From Salsuginibacillus kocurii DSM 18087 (GTDB taxonomy: Bacteria > Bacillota > Bacilli > Bacillales > Marinococcaceae), in contig NZ_KB898635.1 in assembly GCF_000377705.1 (NCBI RefSeq), positions 1 to 54,577 on the forward strand: DNA of 54,577 bases, given 5' to 3'. This document shows positions 11,175 to 19,533 of the stretch, piece after piece (the first letter of the stretch is position 1; every line of letters begins with the position of its first letter). The position numbers and the translations under genes are program-made. The notes below the pieces were generated by a model. That model saw nothing but the letters and a program-made list of their open reading frames with translations, was not told where the DNA came from and ran no database searches.

Positions 11175-11213
11175 GAATCAACCTCATAAGAGTGAAAAGG
11201 AGGAGGCGGCTAG

Positions 11214-11981
11214 GTGTTATTTGATACTCATGTTCATTTAAATATTGACCCATTTGCCGAGGACCGGGAAGAAGTGATTGAGCGGGCGCAGGAGGCTGGC
11301 GTCTCTCTGATGAATGTTGTTGGCTTTGACCGGGATACGATTCCTAAAGCAATAGAGCTCGCGGAAATGTACGAATTTATGTATGCGTCGGTAGGCTGGC
11401 ACCCAGTAGATGCCATTGATATGACAGATGAAGATCTTGATTGGATCAAATCACTTGCCTCGCATCCGAAAGTGGTAGCACTTGGTGAAATGGGATTGGA
11501 TTATCATTGGGATAAATCCCCTAAAGAGGTGCAAAAAGAAGTGTTTAGACGGCAGATCCAGTTAGCAAAAGAAGTAAACCTCCCGATTGTTATTCATGAC
11601 CGGGAAGCGCACGCTGATATTGCCGACCTTCTGGAAGAAGAAAAAGCAGGAGAAGTAGGCGGTATCATGCACTGCTTTGGAGGGGACTTGGAGATTGCAA
11701 AACGCTGTCTTGATATGAACTTTTATATTTCTTTTGGGGGACCTTTAACATTTAAAAATGCAAAACTCCCAAAAGAAGTAGCAAAAGAAATTCCGATGGA
11801 ACGCCTGTTAGTAGAAACCGACTGCCCATTTTTAGCGCCTCACCCATATCGAGGAAAGCGTAATGAGCCTGCGTTTGTTAGGTTGGTAGCTGAACAAATG
11901 GCTGCATTAAAAGGACTTTCTCTCGAAGAAGTAGCAGAGACCACGACCCGCAATGCAAAAAAATTATTCGACATTTCATAA
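11214..11981 (+). CDS. tatD: TatD family metal-dependent hydrolase (YabD)
   Basis: A 255-residue TIM-barrel hydrolase. The metal site is shown by DTHVHLN at residues 4-10, GEMGLDYH near 92, the HD pair in VIHDREAH near 127, HCFGG near 152 and ETDCPF near 203. TatD proteins act as 3'-5' exonucleases or DNases on damaged nucleic acid; the precise substrate of YabD is not known. Start is GTG at 11214 with AAAAGGAGGAGGC upstream. Placed after metS as in other Bacilli. Confidence 0.92.
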   Translation: MLFDTHVHLNIDPFAEDREEVIERAQEAGVSLMNVVGFDRDTIPKAIELAEMYEFMYASVGWHPVDAIDMTDEDLDWIKSLASHPKVVALGEMGLDYHWDKSPKEVQKEVFRRQIQLAKEVNLPIVIHDREAHADIADLLEEEKAGEVGGIMHCFGGDLEIAKRCLDMNFYISFGGPLTFKNAKLPKEVAKEIPMERLLVETDCPFLAPHPYRGKRNEPAFVRLVAEQMAALKGLSLEEVAETTTRNAKKLFDIS

Positions 11982-12002
11982 AGAGACGTCTCCATTTTAT
12001 AG

Positions 12003-12049
12003 AGGGAACTGACTAATGCTGAAAAGCAACGTCGGTTCCTTTCTTTTTT
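12003..12049 (+). terminator. Terminator after tatD
   Basis: GGGAACTGAC at 12004-12013 pairs with GTCGGTTCC(T) at 12031-12040 (one G-U pair) and is followed by TTCTTTTTTT. Confidence 0.75.
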
Positions 12050-12196
12050 TGGTGGGACTCACCTAAAGAGGTCGAGAAGTTTTTCTTTTAATTTCCAATT
12101 ATTCAAGAGATAATCACCATGGACCATGAGATTCTTCAATGAAAAAGAGAGGAGGAGAGCTCACATCCTGTTAATGAGAGGGGAGAGAGTTTCTGC

Positions 12197-13420
12197 ATGC
12201 AGGAGAAAGCAACTCCGTTTTTGTCCAACATGACAAAGGGAAAGAAGCTGGTCCTGGTGTCTGTACTTAGTTTACTTGCAGGTGCTGGAATCATTTATGC
12301 AATTTATGAAACGACGAAAGCTACAGTGACAGTGGTAACAGATGAAGAGGAACAAGTGCTTGCTACCCATGCCGAAACAGTTAAAGAGGCTTTAGCTGAA
12401 GAAGGATTGGAGGTAGGTGAAGCTGACCAAGTTGAACCAGGGCTTGAAAAAGAAGTTGAAGGATTAATGGTAGTCGAATGGGACCAGGCCCAGGAAATCA
12501 CCTTCAAAAAAAATAACGAGAAGCAAAAAGTAGTAACGACTGCTGATGATGTTGAAGAGGTACTAGAAGAAAAAGAGATCACTACTCGAAAAGAGGATGT
12601 GCTAGAACCTTCAGCTGACACAGCAATTGAAGAAGGGATGACACTTACTTATAAAGAAGCCTTTCCAGTCGTGATTAATGAAGAGGGAGAAGCAGAAGAG
12701 ATACTAACCACTGCCAACCAAGTATCCGAAGTGTTAGAGGAGAAAGGTATTGAACTAAATGAAGAGGATCGGGTAGAGCCTGGCCTTGAGGGCGAGTTGG
12801 AAGAAGGAAGCGATATTGATGTCATTCGCGTAGAGACGTTTATTGATAAAATTGAGGAAGAAATTACTTATGGTACAGTAACCCGCCCTGATGAAACGAT
12901 GGCAGAAGGTGAAGAAGAAGTGATTGATGAGGGCCGTGTTGGTCTGATCGAAAAACACTATGAAATCACAAAGGAAAACGGGGAAGAAATTGATCGAGAG
13001 CTTCTGACAGAAGAAACCGTTCAAGAAAGTGAAGATCGTCTCGTAGCGGTTGGTACGCGTCCTGAAGCGGAAACAGTGTCGCGAGGAGGGGAAGGTTCTG
13101 CTGCTTCGTCTTCTCCTGAACAAGCTGGCGGTCAGTCGATGACGATGGAAGCTACAGCTTATACAGCAAACTGTGCAGGCTGTACGGGTGTGACAGCCAC
13201 AGGCATTAATTTAAATGAAAATCCTAACATGGCAGTTGTAGCGGTGGACCCAAGTGTAATTCCGCTCGGTTCAACTGTACACGTGGAAGGGTATGGGGAA
13301 GCTGTAGCTGGAGATACAGGAGGGGCTATAACAGGAAACCGAATCGACCTCCATGTCAGTTCAAAGTCTGAAGCGAACAGCTTCGGGCGTCGCAGTGTTG
13401 AAGTAACAGTACTTGATTAA
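12197..13420 (+). CDS. yabE: YabE: DUF348 / G5 / 3D-domain cell-wall protein
   Basis: A 407-residue exported protein with a membrane anchor or signal at residues 17-39. Three DUF348 repeats follow (starting near 41, 100 and 155), then a G5 domain (about 215-290), a serine-rich linker and a C-terminal 3D domain from residue ~312. The 3D aspartates appear in AVDPSVIPLGS, GDTGGAI and RIDLH. The layout is that of a resuscitation-promoting-factor-like (Sps) muralytic enzyme, likely peptidoglycan remodelling. The middle is highly acidic. ATG 12197 follows GAGGGGAGAG. Well conserved position before rnmV. Confidence 0.88.
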   Translation: MQEKATPFLSNMTKGKKLVLVSVLSLLAGAGIIYAIYETTKATVTVVTDEEEQVLATHAETVKEALAEEGLEVGEADQVEPGLEKEVEGLMVVEWDQAQEITFKKNNEKQKVVTTADDVEEVLEEKEITTRKEDVLEPSADTAIEEGMTLTYKEAFPVVINEEGEAEEILTTANQVSEVLEEKGIELNEEDRVEPGLEGELEEGSDIDVIRVETFIDKIEEEITYGTVTRPDETMAEGEEEVIDEGRVGLIEKHYEITKENGEEIDRELLTEETVQESEDRLVAVGTRPEAETVSRGGEGSAASSSPEQAGGQSMTMEATAYTANCAGCTGVTATGINLNENPNMAVVAVDPSVIPLGSTVHVEGYGEAVAGDTGGAITGNRIDLHVSSKSEANSFGRRSVEVTVLD

Positions 13421-13478
13421 GTCGTGTAAGTTTGTTTAAGTATGCGATAGCACAAGCTAAAGAAGTAACGGTAAAGAC

Positions 13479-13512
13479 AGAAGCCAGCCCGTATAGGGAG
13501 GCTTCTTTTTTT
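13479..13512 (+). terminator. Terminator after yabE
   Basis: AGAAGCC at 13479-13485 pairs with GGCTTCT at 13500-13506 and is followed by TTTTTT. Confidence 0.8.
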
Positions 13513-13711
13513 ACAACGTAAATGTATAAATAGTTGAAGAAAACGGTATACGTGCAACTGTTGAATTCGCTGGAGGCGCACGCTTTCCACGGGTGCTCCT
13601 GTGGAGAGAAAAAGGTAGCGGCTTCCATATGCTAACGTTCTTCACTTTTCTTTCTATGTAGTTGATATAGTATACTAATGAGATGGAAGGATTATTTTGA
13701 AGGAGACGCGT

Positions 13712-14284
13712 ATGATGATAATACATGAATGTATCGTGGTGGAAGGAAAAGACGATACAGTAGCTATAAAACGGGCGGTACAAGCAGATACGATCGAGAC
13801 AAACGGCTCGGCTGTCCCACTTGAAGTGTTAGAACAAATTAAACTAGCTTCCGAGCGTCGTGGTGTTATTATTTTTACAGATCCAGATGCGCCGGGAGAA
13901 CGAGTCCGCCGCATTGTGCGCGAAGCGGTGCCAGGATGCAAGCATGCATTTTTGCCGCGGGAAGAAGCTTTGAATCTTCAAGATTCAGACCTTGGTGTAG
14001 AAAATGCTTCAGTGGAAGCTATTCAGCAGGCTTTATTGTTTGCTCAACAAGAACATGGGTTAGAAGATGAAAGTGCACAACAAATTAGCCGAACAGACTT
14101 AATCGAAGCGAATCTGCTTGGCAGCCAACAGGCAAAGAAACGACGCGAACATTTAGGGAAACAGCTTAGAATAGGGTATGCCAATGGCAAGCAGCTTGAG
14201 AAGCGCCTGCGCATGTTTCGGATTCAGCGTGAAGAGTTTTTCCAAGCAGTTCAAGCAATCGATGAAGGGGAAGAGATTAGATGA
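13712..14284 (+). CDS. rnmV: Ribonuclease M5
   Basis: A 190-residue Toprim-domain RNase that matures 5S rRNA. The Toprim glutamate is in VVEGKDDT near residue 8 and the DxD in TDPDAPGE near residue 57. The PGCKHAFLP and [13 protein letters not shown] segments match the family. ATG 13712 is chosen because AAGGAG lies at 13700-13705; an in-frame TTG at 13697 lies upstream of that site. The stop overlaps the rsmA start as ATGA, so both are translationally coupled, as in other Bacilli. Confidence 0.95.
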   Translation: MMIIHECIVVEGKDDTVAIKRAVQADTIETNGSAVPLEVLEQIKLASERRGVIIFTDPDAPGERVRRIVREAVPGCKHAFLPREEALNLQDSDLGVENASVEAIQQALLFAQQEHGLEDESAQQISRTDLIEANLLGSQQAKKRREHLGKQLRIGYANGKQLEKRLRMFRIQREEFFQAVQAIDEGEEIR

Positions 14285-15174
14285 CAAAAGACATTGCCAC
14301 CCCAGCGCGTACAAAAGAAATTTTAGAAGCAAACGGATTTACGTTTAAAAAAAGCTTGGGCCAAAATTTTTTAATAGATGTCAACACGCTAAAAAACATC
14401 GTTAAAGCTGCAAAATTAACCGCTGAAGATGGCGTGATTGAAATAGGACCGGGAATTGGAGCTTTAACGGAACAGCTTGCCAAGCAGGTGAAAAAAGTCT
14501 CTGCTGTTGAAATTGACCAACGATTGATCCCTGTTTTAAACGAGACAATGGCTCCTTATCGGAACGTCTCCATTCATCATGGTGATATTTTAGAAATAGA
14601 TGTAGGTGAAGTAATTGCCGATCAGTTTCAAGAGGTAGAACAGGTCGCTGTGGTTGGCAACTTACCGTATTATGTTACCACCCCTATCCTAATGGGGCTA
14701 TTGGAAAGCAGGCTGCCAGTTGACCGGATCGTAGCGATGATGCAAAAAGAAGTAGCCGAAAGACTTGAAGCGGTGCCTGGGTCAAAAGCGTATGGATCGC
14801 TTTCAATTGCAGCGCAGTATTATGCAGACGTGGAACAAGTTATGACGATCCCGCGTACTGTATTTGTGCCAAAACCAAATGTTGATTCAGCGATTATACG
14901 TATGGAACTTAGGAAGAAGCCCCCTGTAGAAGTGGAAGATGAATCGTGGTTTTTCTATGTGGTTCAGTCAGCCTTTACGCAACGCCGCAAAACCCTTTGG
15001 AACAACATGGTTCAAGCGATAGCTACGAAAGAGCGGCGGGGGGATTTGCAGAAAGCATTTGCACGAGCGGAGATTGATTCCACCCGGCGGGGAGAAACGT
15101 TAACAATGGAGGAATTTGCCCGACTTAGCGAAGCGATGAAACGTTTTTTCTTTACTCAAGAAGATCACGGATAA
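14281..15174 (+). CDS. rsmA: 16S rRNA A1518/A1519 N6-dimethyltransferase (KsgA)
   Basis: A 297-residue SAM-dependent rRNA methyltransferase. [10 protein letters not shown] near residue 22, the SAM motif [10 protein letters not shown] near 58 and the catalytic [10 protein letters not shown] near 129 are the KsgA/Dim1 signatures. It dimethylates the two adenines of the 3' terminal 16S loop during 30S assembly. The ATG overlaps the rnmV stop by four bases, linking 5S maturation and 16S methylation in one unit. Length is typical. Confidence 0.97.
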   Translation: MTKDIATPARTKEILEANGFTFKKSLGQNFLIDVNTLKNIVKAAKLTAEDGVIEIGPGIGALTEQLAKQVKKVSAVEIDQRLIPVLNETMAPYRNVSIHHGDILEIDVGEVIADQFQEVEQVAVVGNLPYYVTTPILMGLLESRLPVDRIVAMMQKEVAERLEAVPGSKAYGSLSIAAQYYADVEQVMTIPRTVFVPKPNVDSAIIRMELRKKPPVEVEDESWFFYVVQSAFTQRRKTLWNNMVQAIATKERRGDLQKAFARAEIDSTRRGETLTMEEFARLSEAMKRFFFTQEDHG

Positions 15175-15229
15175 GCACATGTCATTACCACTTTGCATAG
15201 CGTACTATCGTAAAGGAGGTCTGCGAACG

Positions 15230-16111
15230 GTGCGTTTTGCAAGCGGAGATCTTGTGAGTAGGAAATCGTATGGAAGTGACATCGTGTTTCGCATTACCGA
15301 TATTCAAAATGATGTTGCTCAACTCATTGGTGAGGATGTGCGTCTTGGTGCAGATGCTCCGCTTTCCGACTTAGTGCAGGTTGATGACGATGATTTAAAC
15401 GAACGTCAGAAAGTGGAAAAAGAACGAGCAGATAAGTGTTATCGGCTTTTTCGCCAAGATGCAAAAACATTAAGAGAACAAAATGAATATGAAATGTCGG
15501 CCGGCTATGAATCGGAGGAAGGTTATTTTGAAAAAAGAGGACGGGTGCTCCATATTGACGGGGATTCCAAATACCTTGATAAATGCACACATGTGTATGA
15601 ACGGATTGGGATCCCTGTGTACGGGGCCCATGTCGCTGAAAAAGATATGCCTGAAGAAATTGATTCCTTACTTGAAATGGTACGGCCTGACATATTAGTA
15701 ATTACAGGCCATGACGCCTATCTTTCTTCAAAAGGCAAGCCGAATGAAATTAAAGCCTATCGCAATTCTAAGTTTTTTGGTCAAGCTGTTCGAAAAGCAC
15801 GTAAGTTCGAACCTCATCTCGATGATTTAGTAATTTTTGCAGGCGCCTGTCAATCTTATTTTGATTGGCTACTCCGGGCAGGCTCGAATTATGCAAGTTC
15901 CCCGGAACGGGTAAACATTCATGCCTTGGATCCTGTTTATATTGCAGCTAGAGTAAGCATCACCCCATTTATGAACCGCGTGCGGTTATACGACCTGCTT
16001 CGAAACACACCAACAGGGGCGAGCGGACTTGGGGGCTTAGACACAAAAGGCGTGCTTAGACGAGGTATGCCCAAACAAGATGAAGATGCAACATATCGCC
16101 TTCGCTCTTAA
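15230..16111 (+). CDS. yabG: Sporulation-specific protease YabG
   Basis: A 293-residue peptidase U57 family protein, needed in B. subtilis to process spore-coat proteins late in sporulation. VLHIDGDSKYL, PVYG, DILVITGHDAYLSS and VIFAGACQSYFDWLLRAGSN are conserved; the last contains a candidate catalytic cysteine and the HD pair is also conserved. GTG at 15230 is preferred over ATG 15179: AAAGGAGGT is at 15212-15220, and the peptide then begins parallel to B. subtilis YabG (FxxGDxVxRKSY). A terminator overlaps the stop region. Confidence 0.92.
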   Translation: MRFASGDLVSRKSYGSDIVFRITDIQNDVAQLIGEDVRLGADAPLSDLVQVDDDDLNERQKVEKERADKCYRLFRQDAKTLREQNEYEMSAGYESEEGYFEKRGRVLHIDGDSKYLDKCTHVYERIGIPVYGAHVAEKDMPEEIDSLLEMVRPDILVITGHDAYLSSKGKPNEIKAYRNSKFFGQAVRKARKFEPHLDDLVIFAGACQSYFDWLLRAGSNYASSPERVNIHALDPVYIAARVSITPFMNRVRLYDLLRNTPTGASGLGGLDTKGVLRRGMPKQDEDATYRLRS

Positions 16112-16127
16112 GCGTAGGCGTTTTTTT
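16098..16127 (+). terminator. Terminator overlapping the end of yabG
   Basis: CGCCTTCGCT pairs with AGCGTAGGCG around a CTTA loop and is followed by seven T. The stem includes the last codons of yabG. Confidence 0.8.
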
Positions 16128-16144
16128 ACTCAAATCTCCGAAGA

Positions 16145-16333
16145 AGCGAGGGCTGTGGTCCAGGGGGGAAAACAACAGCTGAAGAACCCAAACGGTGAGC
16201 TTTGCCGAGGGGATGGAAGGGTTGCTATGACAAAGAAGACACGGAGAGGTTAAACGAAGTGAAGATCAAGTCGATGCCGCCCTGGTTCCTGGGGGGAGCG
16301 CCTGACCGGAGCGACTTCAAGAAAACTCCCCTA
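16145..16333 (+). repeat. Intergenic element, copy A module 1
   Basis: A GC-rich noncoding block between the yabG terminator and veg. Bases 16229-16244 (GACAAAGAAGACACGG) are identical to 30862-30877, and similarity continues for ~36 bases, mostly with transitions. It ends with TTCCTGGGG, GGAGCGCC and AAGAAAACTCCCCTA, where GGGGAG (16292-16298 region) can pair with CTCCCC (16326-16331). AAGTCG/CGACTT (16268-16273 with 16312-16317) may add a nested stem. Unidentified; strand arbitrary. Confidence 0.5.
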
Positions 16334-16344
16334 TTTTAAAAATA

Positions 16345-16492
16345 TATTGTTGCTAATGGTCGTTGATATGGCGGGCACGACCTGATCTAGCGGCAACAGC
16401 GAACATGGCGACAACCCGGAGGCCATTAGCATTGCGAAGATTCCTGGGGCCCCCGTGGAAAGGGAGCGCCGGGAAGAACTACTCCCCTACTC
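16345..16492 (+). repeat. Intergenic element, copy A module 2 (structured)
   Basis: A second module 155 bases after the first repeats its 3' motif: TTCCTGGGG (16441-16449), GGGAGCGCC (16462-16470) and AAGAACTACTCCCCTA (16474-16489). GCTAATGGTC (16352-16361) pairs with GGCCATTAGC (16421-16430) over 10 bp. A competing fold uses GTTGC/GCAAC (16349-16353, 16393-16397) and GGTCGT/ACGACC (16358-16363, 16377-16382). It also shares ordered blocks with the 2.2-kb element. No recognised RNA family; strand arbitrary. Confidence 0.5.
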
Positions 16493-16600
16493 TCCAACAG
16501 AGCCTCTGAATAAAGCAACAAATTTTTTGATAAACAAACATTGAAAAATTCTAATTTTTCAAATTACTTATTAAATTGTCGTTAAAAAAGAAGAATATTG

Positions 16601-16630
16601 TTGACACGGAGAGGGTAGTATTGATAAAAT
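16601..16630 (+). promoter_or_regulatory. veg upstream promoter P1 (sigma-A type)
   Basis: TTGACA at 16601-16606, 18-base spacer, TAAAAT at 16625-16630. Confidence 0.6.
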
Positions 16631-16641
16631 TTAAATTTTAT

Positions 16642-16670
16642 TTGACCTCGCGAAGATTTGATGATATAAT
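16642..16670 (+). promoter_or_regulatory. veg main promoter P2 (sigma-A type)
   Basis: TTGACC at 16642-16647, ideal 17-base spacer, TATAAT at 16665-16670, consensus at the -10. Strong veg promoters are a known feature of Bacillus. Confidence 0.85.
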
Positions 16671-16695
16671 ATGTTTTAGTGAGGTGGGTGTGGCA

Positions 16696-16941
16696 ATGGG
16701 TAAAACATTATTTGAAATTAAACAGTCGCTGGATGAGAATGTTGGTAAACGCATTACGTTGAAAGCAAATGGTGGCCGTCGCAAGATGGTCGAGAGTTCG
16801 GGACTGCTTGAAGAAACCTATCCTTCTGTTTTTATCGTAAAGTTGGATAAGGACAAGCATCCAATCGAACGTGTTTCGTATAGTTATACGGACATTTTGA
16901 CCGAGACGGTGGAGCTTACAGTGTGTGAGGAAGCCCCGTAA
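16696..16941 (+). CDS. veg: Veg protein, biofilm and sporulation-associated
   Basis: An 81-residue conserved protein starting [22 protein letters not shown] near residue 22 and [17 protein letters not shown] near the C-terminus are almost identical to B. subtilis Veg. There it promotes biofilm gene expression by antagonising SinR and affects spore outgrowth; the mechanism is not fully known. ATG 16696 follows GAGGTG at 16681-16686; longer frames to 16576 run through the promoters and are rejected. B. subtilis has sspF next; no such gene is seen here. Confidence 0.95.
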   Translation: MGKTLFEIKQSLDENVGKRITLKANGGRRKMVESSGLLEETYPSVFIVKLDKDKHPIERVSYSYTDILTETVELTVCEEAP

Positions 16942-16984
16942 CGGCTGACCAATGGTTGCATCGCAGGTGAGAAAGGTATACAGC

Positions 16985-17023
16985 GGGACTGCCTTCATAT
17001 CTATGAAGACGGTCCTCTTTTTT
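16985..17023 (+). terminator. Terminator after veg
   Basis: GGACTGCCTTCAT (16986-16998) pairs with ATGAAGACGGTCC (17003-17015) with one mismatch and one G-U pair, followed by TCTTTTTT. Confidence 0.82.
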
Positions 17024-17308
17024 ATGGGAAACGCTCTGTTCATCCGCTGGTTTAAATCTAGAATAGAAAAGGTTAGTACAGCCTGTAGACGAAGGCCTGC
17101 TCCCCCACACACAAAAGCGTTAAACTTATCATGAGTGCTACATGATACATAGATTAACTAACTCTTAAACAATTGGATGATGTGTATTTCAATATTAGGT
17201 GAAGTTAGTTTTCGGTCTCAAACTGTACAAGCTTGTTCTTTTCGGCTAAAATCAGAAATTGAATTAAACGGAAGAATGGACAAGCACGATTAAGAAGGGG
17301 AATGTATT
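17024..17308. other. Spacer between veg terminator and ispE
   Basis: No gene is supported here; no SspF-like reading frame is present although B. subtilis has sspF at this point. The only notable element is a 7-bp perfect inverted repeat TATCATG / CATGATA at 17127-17133 and 17141-17147 with a 7-base centre, a possible operator. No clear sigma-A promoter for ispE was found. Confidence 0.5.
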
Positions 17309-18172
17309 GTGAAATTGCGGATGAAGGCGCCAGCTAAAATCAACTTATCACTAGATGTGCTGTATAAACGCCCCGATGGCTTTCATGAAGTTGATATGAT
17401 TATGACTCAAATTGATTTAGCAGATCGATTGACGTTGAGCGAATCAGCATCGAAACAGATTGAATTACATTCATCGTCAGGTTTTATACCAACTGACCAA
17501 AAAAACCTGGCCGTTCAAGCTGCGAAATTGATGCAGGAGACTTACAACGTACGGGCAGGAGTGCGGATTCATATTGAGAAAAGAATTCCTGTAGCTGCAG
17601 GTTTGGCGGGAGGAAGCAGTGATGCAGCAGCGGTGTTAAGAGGGTTAAATGAACTATGGGAGTTAGAGCGGCCAACGGAAGAGCTTGCCCAGCTTGGGTC
17701 GCACATTGGATCAGATGTTGCGTACTGTGTATACGGAGGAACGGCTCGTGCTACAGGTCGAGGGGAAATCATTGAACCGATTTCAGCTCCACCTCCAGCA
17801 TGGGTTATTATTGCAAAACCGCCGCTGGGTGTATCTACGGGCGAGGTTTATAAACGAATGAAGCCTAATAATACATCCGTGTCGGCTTCAGCTACGATGC
17901 AAGATGCAATTGCAGTTAAAGATTACGCCAAGATGTGCAGCACCCTTCACAATGACCTTGAAGCTGTCACTTTAGAGATGTACCCGGAAGTCGGACGTAT
18001 TAAAGAACGAATGATTCAATCCGGTGTAGATGCGGCGCTTATGAGCGGAAGCGGCCCTACTGTTTTTGGCTTAGTCGCAAAAGAGGCGAAATTAAGCCGC
18101 GTTTATAATGGACTTAGAGGCTTCTGTGAAGATGTACATGCAGTGCGCCTTCTTCACACGAACAACAGTTGA
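17309..18172 (+). CDS. ispE: 4-diphosphocytidyl-2-C-methyl-D-erythritol kinase
   Basis: A 287-residue GHMP kinase of the MEP isoprenoid pathway. The N-terminal [13 protein letters not shown] with the catalytic lysine, the ATP-binding [12 protein letters not shown] near residue 95 and the C-terminal [11 protein letters not shown] near 248 define IspE. It phosphorylates CDP-ME at the 2-hydroxyl. The GTG start at 17309 follows AAGAAGGGGAATG. purR follows after 57 bases and carries its own candidate promoter. Known as a moonlighting position in Bacilli (also called yabH/ipk). Confidence 0.96.
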   Translation: MKLRMKAPAKINLSLDVLYKRPDGFHEVDMIMTQIDLADRLTLSESASKQIELHSSSGFIPTDQKNLAVQAAKLMQETYNVRAGVRIHIEKRIPVAAGLAGGSSDAAAVLRGLNELWELERPTEELAQLGSHIGSDVAYCVYGGTARATGRGEIIEPISAPPPAWVIIAKPPLGVSTGEVYKRMKPNNTSVSASATMQDAIAVKDYAKMCSTLHNDLEAVTLEMYPEVGRIKERMIQSGVDAALMSGSGPTVFGLVAKEAKLSRVYNGLRGFCEDVHAVRLLHTNNS

Positions 18173-18198
18173 ACAAACCCGTATGAAAGTGTTATATT
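18169..18198 (+). promoter_or_regulatory. purR promoter (sigma-A type), possible PurBox
   Basis: TTGAAC at 18169-18174, 18-base spacer, TATATT at 18193-18198. On the minus strand just downstream, CCGAATATT (18207-18215) resembles half of the PurBox sequence to which PurR binds, consistent with autoregulation; the match is partial. Confidence 0.5.
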
Positions 18199-18229
18199 GA
18201 CTTTAAATATTCGGGTTCTGGAGGTGGGT

Positions 18230-19099
18230 ATGAAAAAGTTAAAACGCAGTGGCCGCCTCGTCGATATGACACATTACTTGATACAGCATCCACACCAGCT
18301 CATTTCTCTTCGTTATTTCTCGGAACGGTATCAATCGGCTAAGTCATCTATCAGCGAGGATTTAACCATCGTAAAAGAGATATTCGAACAAGAAGGTATT
18401 GGGTCTTTGTATACGGTGCCAGGCGCAAGTGGTGGGGTGAAGTACATACCTACCGTCGTGGAAAAAGAAGCAGAAGCATTTATTCAAGAGTTTTGCCAGG
18501 AGTTAAGTGACCCCGAACGCATTTTGCCAGGTGGTTATTTATACATGATGGACGTCTTAGGGGCTCCGCAGAAAATGAATGAAGTAGGACGCCTTTATGC
18601 TTCATTGTTTGCCAATGAACAAGTGGATGCCGTAATGACCGTAGCTACAAAAGGTATTCCGATGGCTTATGCAGTCGCTTCTTTTTTAGATGTTCCAGTA
18701 AGTATTGTCAGGCGTGACCACCGGGTGACCGAAGGGTCGATGGTAAGTATTAATTATGTTTCAGGCTCTTCTAAGCGTATTCAAACCATGTCTTTAGCCC
18801 GCAGAAGCCTTCCAGAAGGGGCAAATGTTCTTATTCTGGATGACTTTATGAAAGCGGGTGGAACGGTGCGGGGCATGGTGGATTTGTTGAAAGAGTTTCG
18901 CGCTAACGTAGTAGGGACAGGTGTACTGGTAGAATCAGAAGATGTAGAAGAACGACTTGTCGAAGATTATATTTCAATCGCCCGCTTGACGGAAGTGAGT
19001 GAACGCGAGCGCAGTATTGCTCTTGAACCTGGCAACTATTTAACAAAACTAAAAGAGGTGAAAGCTCATGCGCACGATTTACACGAAGGAAGCACCTGA
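18230..19099 (+). CDS. purR: Purine operon repressor PurR
   Basis: A 289-residue Bacillus-type PurR: an N-terminal winged helix ([13 protein letters not shown]) followed by a phosphoribosyltransferase-like effector domain. The PRPP-binding motif [12 protein letters not shown] is near residue 203. PRPP binding weakens DNA binding when purines are scarce. ATG 18230 follows GGAGGTGGGT; the frame up to 18197 lacks homology. ridA starts inside its 3' end (32-base overlap), as expected for the purR-yabJ pair. prs, which makes PRPP, is encoded 2.4 kb downstream. Confidence 0.96.
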   Translation: MKKLKRSGRLVDMTHYLIQHPHQLISLRYFSERYQSAKSSISEDLTIVKEIFEQEGIGSLYTVPGASGGVKYIPTVVEKEAEAFIQEFCQELSDPERILPGGYLYMMDVLGAPQKMNEVGRLYASLFANEQVDAVMTVATKGIPMAYAVASFLDVPVSIVRRDHRVTEGSMVSINYVSGSSKRIQTMSLARRSLPEGANVLILDDFMKAGGTVRGMVDLLKEFRANVVGTGVLVESEDVEERLVEDYISIARLTEVSERERSIALEPGNYLTKLKEVKAHAHDLHEGST

Positions 19100-19445
19100 G
19101 GCGATCGGTCCGTACTCCCAGGGAGTGATCGTTAACAATTTATTTTACAGCTCTGGCCAAATCCCCCTTACAAAAGATATGGAGTTAGTCGAAGGTGGCG
19201 TAGTAGAACAGACGCATCAAGTCTTTCAAAATGTGAAGGCTGTATTAAAAGAAGCAGGTTCATCACTTGAAGATGTAGTGAAAGTAACGGTTTTTATAAA
19301 AAACATGGATGAATTTCCAACAATTAACGAAGTGTACGGGGAATACTTCTCTGACCATCAGCCAGCTCGGTCTTGCGTAGAAGTGGCCCGTCTGCCAAAA
19401 GATGTATTGATAGAAATTGAAGTGATTGCTCTGGTAAAAGAATGA
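19068..19445 (+). CDS. ridA: 2-iminobutanoate/2-iminopropanoate deaminase RidA (YabJ)
   Basis: A 125-residue RidA/YjgF/UK114 family trimer-forming deaminase. [13 protein letters not shown] near residue 10 and [14 protein letters not shown] near residue 103, whose arginine anchors the substrate carboxylate, are signature segments. It hydrolyses reactive enamine/imine intermediates formed by PLP enzymes. AAAAGAGGTGAAAG precedes ATG 19068 within purR. A terminator follows immediately. Confidence 0.95.
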   Translation: MRTIYTKEAPEAIGPYSQGVIVNNLFYSSGQIPLTKDMELVEGGVVEQTHQVFQNVKAVLKEAGSSLEDVVKVTVFIKNMDEFPTINEVYGEYFSDHQPARSCVEVARLPKDVLIEIEVIALVKE

Positions 19446-19449
19446 AGAA

Positions 19450-19480
19450 AAAGCTGTCGTGCGTAGCGGCGGCTTTTTTC
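19450..19480 (+). terminator. Terminator after ridA
   Basis: AGCTGTCG (19452-19459) pairs with CGGCGGCT (19467-19474), using G-U pairs, and is followed by TTTTTT. Confidence 0.78.
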
Positions 19481-19533
19481 TATTTTGGGGAGGTTATAGG
19501 CGGGCAAAGGGATTACGCGTAACGCTTACGGAC

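Noticed and set aside
12755-13123. Antisense frame over yabE, considered because B. subtilis has an antisense RNA to yabE
   Set aside because: No ECF-type promoter was seen on the minus strand in the yabE-rnmV spacer; the frame itself is a shadow.
16331-16432. A 33-codon minus-strand open frame inside element module 2
   Set aside because: No ribosome-binding site, no recognisable homology, and the sequence is better explained by base pairing.
16576-16695. Longer N-terminus for veg
   Set aside because: The extension runs across two promoters; the conserved protein starts at 16696.
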